This document shows, one piece after another, positions 9,926 through 19,152 of a stretch of DNA of 64,000 nucleotides. Positions within the stretch are counted from its first letter, which is position 1, and each line of letters begins with the position of its first letter. The position numbers were made by a program, and so were the translations under genes. The notes under the pieces were generated by a model that searched no databases, was not told the origin of the DNA, and saw only the letters and a program-made list of their open reading frames with translations. Source of the DNA: Hofstenia miamia (Eukaryota > Xenacoelomorpha > Acoela); assembly GCA_004352715.1 (NCBI GenBank), contig SCFE01000019.1:403810-467809 (forward strand). The letters are read 5' to 3'.

Positions 9926-10180
9926 AAATAAGAAACTTGTTAGCCGATCAAGAGATAATTGACAAATTAAATTGAGCAAACTAATGCTTACGTATGAACA
10001 GCCATATTGGCAGACAAATCATTTGAATTTTAAAATCGGCAGGTACTTTTTGTAGAAATTTTATAAATAGCTTTGATTCAACCATAATTTTGATGAACAA
10101 TAAATTCTTCGGAGTTTATTTAATTTTCATTTCTACTCATGATTAGACACGGCGTAATAAGCTAGGTGGAGGATGTTACA
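9794..10180 (+). repeat. 3' LTR, complete, 387 bp
   Basis: Starts TGTAGCATC and ends GATGTTACA, with imperfect inverted ends (TGTArCATCmTCCA when both ends are read inwards). Followed by the target duplication CTGT at 10181-10184. Contains AATAAA (around 10098-10103) that could act as a polyadenylation signal. Confidence 0.7.
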
Positions 10181-10272
10181 CTGTTCAGTTGAACACAAAG
10201 TATGGTGTTGCAGTAAAGATTAGACTTGATAATGGTTTATACTATTTTCTACCTAAATGCTATGTCAGTGCA
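10181..10272 (+). pseudogene. 3' fragment of the small unknown gene, after the LTR element
   Basis: Continues the gene interrupted at 6410. It matches the reverse complement of 13702-13793, including the LDNGLYYFLPKCYVSA coding block, then diverges at a TAG after position 10272. Confidence 0.6.
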
Positions 10273-13200
10273 TAGTGTGAATAATACAAGGTAGATTCAC
10301 TGGAAACCAAAACACATTGCTTTCAATCTCTGACCTGTCATCAATTTTTTGATGTTCTTTATGTTGTGAAAAGTATCACTTCATGTCAACTATCATTCTA
10401 ATTCCCTAATGTCAAAATGCATTACTCTCACTCTGTTTCCCTCTCTCTTTCTCTTGCAAAGGTAAAATGTGAATTGACATTGTTTAATCACTGCAAAACA
10501 TTATCTGTGTTGTAATGTGTTATAGAACTTTTATTATTAATCAGTGGGCTTCTTCTCTTTTGCTTGTGACAATTCTTTTCTTTAATAGGTGTTAGCATTG
10601 GGATTCACCCTTGTGTCAGAGGGTTGTGGCTTTGAGAAGGGGTGGTGCATAACTCATCAAAAAGATTTCCAAGTGATCTGGTTGTTAGTGCTTCAATAGA
10701 CATTGCTCTTGTAGGCTGAGTTTTTTAGAGGAATGATTTCACAACAAGGAAAAATAATGAATTTATCCAACAATTTAGAATGAATATATAGATAGGACTG
10801 CCCAATAGGAATAAAATCATGTGATGTATAACTGAGGAAAGTAAATTAGTAGAAACATGCATCATGTATATGACCAAATAACTGATCTAGAACTCCAATT
10901 CTTTGTAAAATGTCTTGCTTTTGATTAATGCAAAATATTTATCATATAACCAGGTTCATGGATTTACAATTTTTTAAACTAACAACTGAATCAAACTATG
11001 AATTAAGTGTTGATTTTCATTTTGTCAGGAGATACATTATTGCTTTGTACATGTTTTACAAAATTTCTTAGTTGTTTCTAGCTCTCAAATGTTTTCATAA
11101 ACTGCTTTGTTAATGATTAATAAAAAATATTTATCATGTAGATTTATCTGCCTCTACTATCTAACCATGTAGTTGATTATTTCATATCAGTGTATATGAA
11201 CTGTATGTTTTTACATTAGCATTCACTACTATTAATTTTATCAGACTGCTATGGAATCAGTGAAATGTTATAAACTCAGATAATTTAATACATTTTTGGT
11301 AAATATCATCAAATTATGCAACAAAAGCAAAAACCAATGTGTTTAAATTTTCTATCTTTTAACTAACAGCTGACTGAAACTAGTGAATTCTATTATTTGA
11401 CCCTGTTTCTACAAAACTTTACATTTATTCTATCAATGTATGATCTTGACACTGGTTTATACATTGGATATTCACACTACTATTTTCACATATTTAGACA
11501 TTTAGAATGGTGAACACATCATGAGGTTTACAAATTTAATGAATGGAGATGATATCTATCAATGGAAAAAATCGTCATCAACTATGAATAACATATCCAT
11601 GCATTAAACAGGCTAACAATTTCAAGTACATCTCCACACAGAATAACAAAGGTACATCATACATGTTTTTGTTCTAAATGAAGTTATGCATTATTGGTTT
11701 ATTTGCTTATATACATTGATGTAATATTTCACCAAACATCTTTTTGTTTACAACAAATTTATATATAGCATTGGTTTATTTGCCTATATATGTTGATGTA
11801 ATATTTCTCCTTGAATAGCAAGCAACGCATTGCAATTAATTCATGTTTCTTCCCAATTTTATCAAAATGAGTAGGCATTACAAGCATGCTTTCACGTTTT
11901 TTTAATAAATTATTTACTCTCTACCAATTGTTATTTGCTTTCTCACAAGTGTTTTATTATCCATGTTGTTAAAACAACCATTAATAATTATTTCATACAA
12001 TTGCATGTGTTTTTTTACAATTATTGCAATAAGGGAATCAATTAATTTTAGCAGATGGATTTAAAAAGATGCTTCCTCATTAATAATTGGTGAGTAATCT
12101 CATTGTACATTGCAGAGAGAGAGAGAGAGAGAAAAGCAGAAAATCCATGTAATATATACAGCCATGCAAAATCATAACAAAATAAAGTGAAAAAAACATG
12201 CAAAAGTCAACAAAAGCAGTGGAAGCTAGAAATCCCCATGTAATGTATACAGCCATGCAAAGTCATATACCAAATAAAAGTGAGAAACATGCAAAGAAGA
12301 TGTATCACTCTACAAATGTGTACAACCTGAAAAATCATGTTCAAAGCCAACAAAAGTTGTAACAGTCTACAATGTGTGCAGTTATGAAAAATCTGTATAC
12401 ACCAAAAAGAAATGCAGAGAGAAGAAACTAATATATAATAATATTGTATATTGTGTGTGTATAAATTATATTAATAACATTGCATGTGTAATTTTTAGGA
12501 AACAAAATTTGCCTTTATGCATAAAACCACATTTTGATTTTAATTTGTAAATCTATATTCTATGTTTGTACTGTTAAGTTGCTCTTATGCAACTTACTTT
12601 TTCTGAAAATTTTGCTTGTTTTTATTGTGTATTACCCATGTAATGAAATATTTCCCATTTTTTTCGGTTTTTGAATATTATCAAAATGAATTAAACATAA
12701 GGAAATTTTTACAATTAAATAGTAATGTATTTGAACATTTCCCTGTAGTGTATAGATTCCCAATTTAAATTAGAGCAAATGTATAGTAGTACTTATCACT
12801 AAAAACATTTAATAAATTACATTTTGTCTTGTCTTAAACATCTTGGTCTTACCACATGCCTTTATTAAATATTAGAAATTGCAAACTAGCTTATGGTTTT
12901 TTTCTGAAAATTAATTTGGTTTTTTTACTGGAATAAGACATTATACTTTTAACACAAGTATTTATTATTTCTTTTAGCTCAAACATTTTGCTAACATGGA
13001 ATTTTTTAAAATGGAAAATAGCAACATATTCAAAAACAATGTGTAACCCTTTTTATATGTGATGTAATGCTAAAAAATGAATTGAGCATTGTACATAGAA
13101 GTGGATAAAATTTTTGCAAAGTGCTATTATAAAGCACAATCAGCATAATTTCCATTATATTTCTTTTACAAAGGGGAACCTTACAAATTAAGAAATGATG

Positions 13201-13656
13201 ACTTTTATTGAATCTCAAAATTTATCAAGTAGAAAGGGACATGTAAGAGAAGGACCTTGAGTTTTTAATTCACTTAATCTCTCAACATGTAGAAAATTTC
13301 CTTGATTATGGTTATTGATATCCACAAAACTATGAAAATTCTACAGAGTGTATAAAAGACTATTATAAATTTGTATGTCAAATGAACACTCCACAAGGTA
13401 TATTATTATCTCCATTTACTAATAATAATAATAATCATTGCAAATTTAAGAAATTTGTTGTGAAACCATTGTAGCTAATACAATTAATCATTTTGTATTC
13501 TTGTCTATTTATTATTATCAAATAATTTATCAATCATATTAAAATAAAACTGGTACATGTAGAAAAAGATTAAAGGCAAAACTATACATTTTCTATTCAT
13601 TAAACTGTGATGCAATATGATTTATAATAGCACTGTTCCCAATCCCCATGTCACCA
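10273..13656. other. Interior of the inverted-repeat insertion, no recognised gene
   Basis: About 3.4 kb of AT-rich DNA between the arms of the long inverted repeat. No long open frame and no conserved motif is visible on either strand. It contains a short (AG)n run and a ~95 bp tandem repeat around 12.1-12.4 kb. Confidence 0.45.
12114..12420. repeat. (AG)n run followed by a ~95-bp degenerate tandem repeat
   Basis: An (AG) run at 12114-12132 is followed by two clear copies of a unit containing CCATGTAATRTATACAGCCA (around 12145 and 12236), CAAATAAAAGTG and ACATGCAAAG. A more diverged third copy ends near 12420. Confidence 0.6.
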
Positions 13657-14133
13657 TTAAAAAAAGGTTTTTTTGATCAAAACCTTGCATTTTTCACCCA
13701 ATGCACTGACATAGCATTTAGGTAGAAAATAGTATAAACCATTATCAAGTCTAATCTTTACTGCAACACCATACTTTGTGTTCAACTGAACAGCATCCTC
13801 AATTGTTAGCCATAGTTTTTTTGGAAGTTTGCTAGCAGGACTTGCATCTGAAAAAATAAATGTTGATGGCTGTGAATTGATGCCATTTAAATGTTGTAAA
13901 ATGTCATTGTCTTCTTGCACCTTGGTGTTAGGAAAGATAATAGCATTTGTATTAAATGCAGGACATCTTCACTTGTGAGGAGCTTTGTGTTTTTCTTTTG
14001 TAGGTGCAGGCAGTGAGATCATCATCTCTTGTGTTAGCAGATCATAGTTGGACAGTGGTGGCAGAGTTGTACATAGTTCATAAAACAGACTACCAAGTGA
14101 ACCAGATGCTAGGGTTTCAACAGACATTGCCAT
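13657..14133 (-). pseudogene. Small unknown gene (right copy), one in-frame TGA
   Basis: Read on the minus strand from ATG at 14131-14133 to TAA at 13657-13659: 54 codons, a TGA at 13969-13971, then 103 more codons in the same frame. The N-terminal half is Ser/Leu/Pro-rich (LTQEMMISLPAPTKEK). The C-terminal half has a compact domain-like stretch (VAVKIRLDNGLYYFLPKCYV) suggesting a small beta-rich fold. An inverted copy lies at 6099-6410 plus 10181-10272, so the gene sits in the arms of the inverted repeat. I do not recognise the family. The single stop in an otherwise open frame suggests recent loss, or a sequencing or allelic difference. Confidence 0.5.
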
Positions 14134-14373
14134 AAGCAAAATGAATTTGCATAGAATAAAAATAATGATTTTATCTGATGATTGTAACTGAATATATAGA
14201 TTAACTTGTTTAATCAGTCAACACACCATGACATCACTACAACACCCCTCAGCCATATCCATGACCCAGTGGAGGTCAAAGACCACCCTCTCAACCAATC
14301 AGAGAAAAGTGTGATGGGCTTCCCCACCTCTTGACCAATCAGAGAAAAGTGCAATCTTGTCTCAGCCTCCCTT
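13702..14373. repeat. Right arm of a ~670-bp inverted repeat
   Basis: Its reverse complement is found on the left, split by two LTR-type insertions: 4299-4645, then 5971-6410, then 10181-10272. Outer ends read AAGGGAGGCTG(T/A)GACAAGATTG on the left and its complement on the right. The arms contain the small unknown gene and a CCAAT-repeat region. Both outer ends abut pieces of the same polymerase B gene, so this looks like a long-terminal-inverted-repeat element inserted into it. No clear target duplication was found at the outer ends. Confidence 0.6.
14291..14355. promoter_or_regulatory. Paired CCAAT boxes in 18-bp direct repeats
   Basis: The 18-mer ACCAATCAGAGAAAAGTG occurs at 14294-14311 and 14334-14351, 40 bp apart, about 160-220 bp upstream of the small gene on the minus strand. 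The left arm (4320-4345 and its duplicate, 4552-4610) carries the same motif inverted. Repeated CCAAT boxes upstream of a start codon suggest an RNA polymerase II promoter carried in the inverted repeat. No experimental signal; inference from motif only. Confidence 0.4.
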
Positions 14374-17130
14374 GCTACTTACAACCAAATCCATCAAACA
14401 GCTATACAGTACTTAAGGTCAAGCAAATCCCATCTGGTGTCAGTGTGGCAAGTAGCACCAAGCAGAAATTGTTAACATGCAAAATATTTTCTGACAAAAA
14501 ATTTATGGAAGAGGGATGGGATCATTTACATGAGCTGGCAAGACAATCATATAAGCTGAAACAAAAACTTCATGATTTAATTATTTCACAGGAGCAGTGA
14601 AAAACAATAATGGCAACAGCAACACAGTGTATATTTTGCAAGAATGTGTTTGTACCTGGTGATGTTAAAGTTATAGATCATTGTCATTTTATTGGTAAAA
14701 TTTGAGGTGTTGCACATAGCAATTGTAGCCCACAATTTACACTGATTTTTATCCATAATGGGAGAAAATATGATATGCAGATTTTGTTAAATTTTTGTAG
14801 ATGAAAGACAAAGAGAAGGTGTGAGCTGTGTACATCAGAAGTGTCTCTTTCACTAAGTTTGATGGTGCCTGTAGACAGATATAATGATAAGCACGGAGTT
14901 TATAAACCAATAATCTATGAAGAGCTAAGATTTTTAGACAGCTATCAATTCATACCTGACACTCTATCAAATCTTGCTAAAAATATCAGAGCTGAAAAAT
15001 ATCAATTTTTAAATGAAGAAATGGGCAAGCACAAGGCAGAAGCATTTTCCAAATAAAGGGGCATTTCCATATTCCTGGTTTGACAGTTTTGAAAAATTTA
15101 ATGAAATTGGACTACCAGATCTGGAGCATTGGTGAGAGAGATTGACCAGAAAAATTCCCATAATGCAGGAGGAGCTAAATTTCAAGCATGAAAAGACTTA
15201 GGTTATCAGTGAATGTGAAACATTTGAACACTTTCATAATAACTATTTACTTTCTGACACATTATTACTATTAGGTGTTATAAGAGAATTCAGAGTTCAG
15301 AGTATGGAGACATATAATCTTGACTCAACCCACTTTTTCACTTTATCAAATTTTAGTTGGCACACAATGTTAAAGTATATGGGAATCTTGCTCAACCCTA
15401 TATGTGATGAAGAATATTTGAATTTTATAGTGAACAGGATTTGTGGCAGGATGTGCAGCACTTTTTCTGACAGATATTTCAAGGTGAATAATCCTATGGT
15501 GGAGGGCTATGATTCAGAGAAAGTGACCATGTATGGGATGTATGCAGATGCAAATGCTCTCTATAGCATTATAATGAGTTTAAGCCTGCTGCAAGAGTCA
15601 CAAACTGGTTACTTAGTACAAGTTGACCTGGAATACCCAGAATGTTTACATGAGGAGCATTTTGATTTTCCACTGGCTCCACATAAAATGATTATAGAAG
15701 ACAAACATATCAGCTCAAAATAAAAAATAGGTTACAAATAAAGTCAGCACCTATACCCAAACTTGTGCAAACATTTTATTAAGGAAAATTACATTGTAAA
15801 CTATTACCAGGGTTGGGTGATTTATGATTTTATTCTATTATAATCAAATCAACTGAATTTAATAGAAAATAATTAAATCTTGATTATAATCAATGAAAAA
15901 CTAATTTTCAATGTTTTTCAAATTTCAACAAGGGATAACACTGGTTGAATATCATTAGCATATTAGAATATAGAATAGCCTCATTAGAATATCATGGTGA
16001 TTTCATTAACCACATACATACAACACACTATACAAATGTTAAAATGTAATGTTATGTAACACACACGTGGTTCATTCAATTTGTGCATTTGAATTGTTCA
16101 CAATAAATCAGTTGCCTGGGCTTATGCATCATAAATATTTTGCATGTGAAAGGGCATGTATCTAAATCAACCATTGATTTTCTTTTTAAAAATGTTGATT
16201 ATAATCCAATTTTAATAGCTTGATTATAATCAGCCAACCCTGACTATGAGGTCATGAAATTTTATGTTGGATGTGGACTGAAAATAACAAAATTTCATAA
16301 AACCCTCGAATTTAAACAGGCACCATTTTTAAAACCATATATAAATCTCAACACAGAGAAATGAGAAGCGGCACATAATGATTCTGAAAAGGCATTCTAC
16401 AAGTTGATGTCAAATGTGGTTTTTGGAAAATTCATAGATAACTTGAAGAAACACACAAATATAAAGTTTGCACATGAATTGGAATCTGCAGAGAAGTTGA
16501 TAAAAAGCCAAAGTTTAAATCATATAACATTATTAGTGATGATTTGGTTCAAGTTATGTTGGGGCAAAAGAGATTATATGGGATTGTCCAAATTACATTG
16601 AAATGACCATACTTGACTTGTCCAAGCTAATAATGTTTAGATTTCACTATGAGATTATTTAAAGATAGAATTACACTGTCAGAGAATGTGTACACATAGC
16701 TTGCCCAACTTTTGCATCCATTTGATTTCTCTAATTACCCTACAAGTTCACCTTTATACAGTAACATAAATAATAAGGTGTACCTAAAGATTAAGGATGA
16801 ATTGGCTGGGGGCATGTTAGCACAGGTAATCATGCTTAAGCTGAAACTCTACTTGATTAAGTATACCAATGATAGCCACGAAATATTGGACATGGTCATT
16901 GCAAAAGGAGTGAACAACAAACTTTGAACTGTTCAAATCAATTCTGCTATATGAAGGCATCATCTGAAGGCCCATGACTGGAATACATTCACATATGCAC
17001 TCAATAATTGTGGAAACATCAAATTGTATTGTGCTCTCATTCTATGATAATAAATGTTATCTTGTAAATAGCATTGAGATGCTGCCATATGGGCATAAAG
17101 GTAATTTAATGTGTGTGTGTTTATAGTATT
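14374..17130 (+). pseudogene. Polinton/Maverick protein-primed DNA polymerase B, main body, decayed
   Basis: Successive pieces follow the order of a Polinton family-B polymerase. They are: a CxxC...DHCH block with GVAHSNC (14635-14740, TGA at 14703-14705); LRFLDSYQFIPDTLSNLAKN (14925-14985); FPYSWFDSFEKFNEIGLP (15065-15118); a TGA at 15133-15135; then an open frame 15304-15723 with a DANALYSIIM polymerase block (from 15547) and VDLEYPE. After a MITE, FKQAPFLKPYI and LMSNVVFGK (16405-16432) and FDFSNYP (16717-16737) follow. The C-terminal end is YDNKCYLVN...LPYGHKG (17045-17103). The YxDTDS catalytic block expected between about 16640 and 16716 is not visible, apparently deleted. Many stops and frameshifts: a non-functional, old copy. 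Confidence 0.85.
15808..16242. mobile_element. hAT-like MITE inside the polymerase pseudogene
   Basis: Starts CAGGGTTGGGTGATT and ends AATCAGCCAACCCTG, with long AT-rich inverted ends rich in TTGATTATAATC. Flanks ACTATTAC and ACTATGAG could be a diverged 8-bp target duplication. The polymerase reading resumes directly after it (VMKFYVGCGLKITKFH), which supports the insertion call. About 435 bp, non-coding. Confidence 0.65.
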
Positions 17131-17519
17131 AAAAATCTTGTTGGATATTGCATGCTGATGGATGTCTCTTTAAGTGTGAAATGCCTCTGGCAAGGTATAT
17201 GGAAATATATATTGTTCATGGATTAATAATTAATGTTTAGACTATGATGAAACATAATATTTCCATGTATTTTCCCATTCTCCCCCAAATGTACTCACTT
17301 TAAGTCTATGTGTATGGTAATACAATTGTTTTTAGTTGAATAATATTAAGTTTTTCTACTTAGATATTGATGGTGTTCATCTGATGCTAGTTCACTCCCA
17401 TCACCATCCCCAAGTGCTTATTATTTTCTCTCCACGTATGTCATTTCACTAGCATTTGTTACAATTAATGATTTGTTTAAAAAACCGCATTTGATTGATT
17501 AATTGCCTCTCACTCAATT
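17131..17519. other. Unassigned DNA downstream of the polymerase
   Basis: AT-rich, no long open frame and no recognised repeat end. May belong to the same Polinton. Confidence 0.35.
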
Positions 17520-18160
17520 GTTTGCTCACCAACTGAAAAACCACTTTCACTGTTCTCTGTACTTGTTTTTTATCTTACAAGGATGGTATAAACTATTTAA
17601 TTGTTTGCTATTTATACATGTTTAGTTGCAACACACGATGAATTTATATATTCCCCAATGAAAAACTGTTTTCTGATGCTCCATGTTTTGTGTTTTTTAT
17701 CTTGCAAAAGACAGTATTATCTATTTAATTGATTGTTTATTTATGAGTGTTGTTTCAACACAAAAATGAATTTATATATTCTCTGCTGAAAAACCACCTC
17801 CCCAAAATGCTTTATGCACATATTTTATCTTGCAAAATGGTAAAAATCTATTTCATTGATTACATATTTCTACATGTTTAGCTTCTACACAAGATGAAAT
17901 TATATATTCTCTTTTGAAAACCATTGCAAAGACAGTAAAAATCTATTTGATTTACTTTATTTATATGTGTTTAGTTTAAACACAGGATGAATTTATATTC
18001 TCCAATGAAAAACCACTTCCCAATGCCCCATGTTTTGTGTTTTTTATCTTGCAAAAGATGGTATAGTCTATTTAATTGATTGTTAATTTATGTTTGTTTA
18101 GCTTAAACACAAGATCAATTTATACTCTCTGTTGAAAACTGCTCCCCAATACACAGCATT
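17520..18160. repeat. Minisatellite, ~126-bp unit, about five copies
   Basis: The phrase GAAAAACC(A/-)CTTCCC (and variants) recurs near 17535, 17662, 17788, 17914, 18007 and 18133, each followed by TTTTATCTTGCAAAA, CTATTTAATTGATTG and ACAAGATGAATTTATAT. Spacing is about 126 bp, with one shortened copy of ~93 bp. Copies are diverged, so the array is old. Confidence 0.7.
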
Positions 18161-18293
18161 AATTTCGCAACACATTTCACAGGACATAATTAACTTTTGA
18201 TTCTATAATTTGTTAGTAATAAAATGATGGAATGTTATTAATTTACTATAATAATGTTGGCAATATATTAAAATGCAGTGTCTAAATCTCAAC

Positions 18294-18575
18294 TTAGATT
18301 AATTGTGGAATGTACAAGCAGATGGTGGATACACAATGAATGAGGAAATACATGTCTACCAGATGATTTTGTTGATGGAGATCAGATGAACTAAAAATAG
18401 ACATAATTTGCCAATGTAATTTACCATTATTATAAGTGAAATTTGTAGAATTTGTCAATATTTTTTGTCTTATTTTAAAAATGTGAGTTTTACCACATTC
18501 ACTTAAAATTACTAGTTGTATTTTTGATTTCAGAAAATAATGAATTTGGTTTATCATGTACATTAGACACTGCAT
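18294..18575 (-). CDS. Unrecognised 93-codon frame, possibly a Polinton gene fragment
   Basis: Coding-like on the minus strand, with a segment LHWQIMSIFSSSDLHQQN that vaguely recalls a W-x-x-P/I..SD block seen in Polinton capsid-type proteins. This rests on one short motif and on lying next to the polymerase. It may be chance. Confidence 0.18.
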   Translation of the reverse strand: MQCLMYMINQIHYFLKSKIQLVILSECGKTHIFKIRQKILTNSTNFTYNNGKLHWQIMSIFSSSDLHQQNHLVDMYFLIHCVSTICLYIPQLI

Positions 18576-19150
18576 TTTTTACTAGTGTCTATAAATTCAA
18601 AACATTTTATTATTACATTATTTTTCAAATCTCTTTGTTTAAGCATAAAGTTAAATTTCAACATTTAATTGTTGAATATTTTCCAGATGTATTAGTGAAA
18701 CAGATTAAATTAGAATGTTTTAGAAGTTAAAATTGAATTTTTTACAGTGAAATAGCGTATTTTGAAAAACAAATTGATGTCTTTTGCATGTAATGTATAC
18801 ATTTTCAAAAAACCAAAATAAATTGCATTGATTGTAAAGTTATATTAATCATTGGAAAAAGTGTGGAAATTTTTATAGTAGATGAGACAGTAATAATAAC
18901 AGATGTATATGTAGTCGGTGAGAGGGTGCTGTATTTAGAAAATTTTAATTAATTTTTTGCATGTAAATGTCAAAAAATATTGAGTCAGTAATTACATCAC
19001 TGCTAGATGATGTTGCAAACCCCTCATTGATATCCAAGACCCAGCAGAGACCATGAGTCAGATTGTCCAAAAAATGATAAAAATTCTCAATCAAGTCTGC
19101 CTTTCCTATTCTACTTCCCTCCCAATGAGAGGCGAGTTTACAAACTTGCT
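18576..19150. other. AT-rich stretch, no recognised gene
   Basis: A 68-codon plus-strand frame at 18524-18730 has no recognisable domain. Near 19018-19130, pieces such as ATATCCAAGACCCAGCAGAG recall the CCAAT-repeat arm around 14.25 kb in very diverged form. Confidence 0.3.
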
Positions 19151-19152
19151 TT

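Larger units (their letters stand above)
6411..10180 (+). mobile_element. Young LTR-type retroelement carrying one large novel ORF
   Basis: The 5' LTR starts at 6411 (TGTAGCATCATCC) and is cut by the gap at 6686. The full 3' LTR is 9794-10180 (387 bp, ending GGTGGAGGATGTTACA). Over the 275 bases visible in both, I count two differences. The element is flanked by CTGT (6407-6410 and 10181-10184), which occurs once at the same place in the uninterrupted paralogue (~13.79 kb, minus strand). A purine run (GAGGAGGG) lies just before the 3' LTR, as a polypurine tract would. The primer-binding site would fall in the gap. No reverse transcriptase, protease, zinc knuckle or integrase is visible. They may lie in the 1000-N gap, or the element may be non-autonomous. 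Confidence 0.7.

Noticed and set aside
12114-12420. CRISPR-like direct repeats
   Set aside because: Eukaryotic context, ~95-bp diverged tandem units without uniform spacers.
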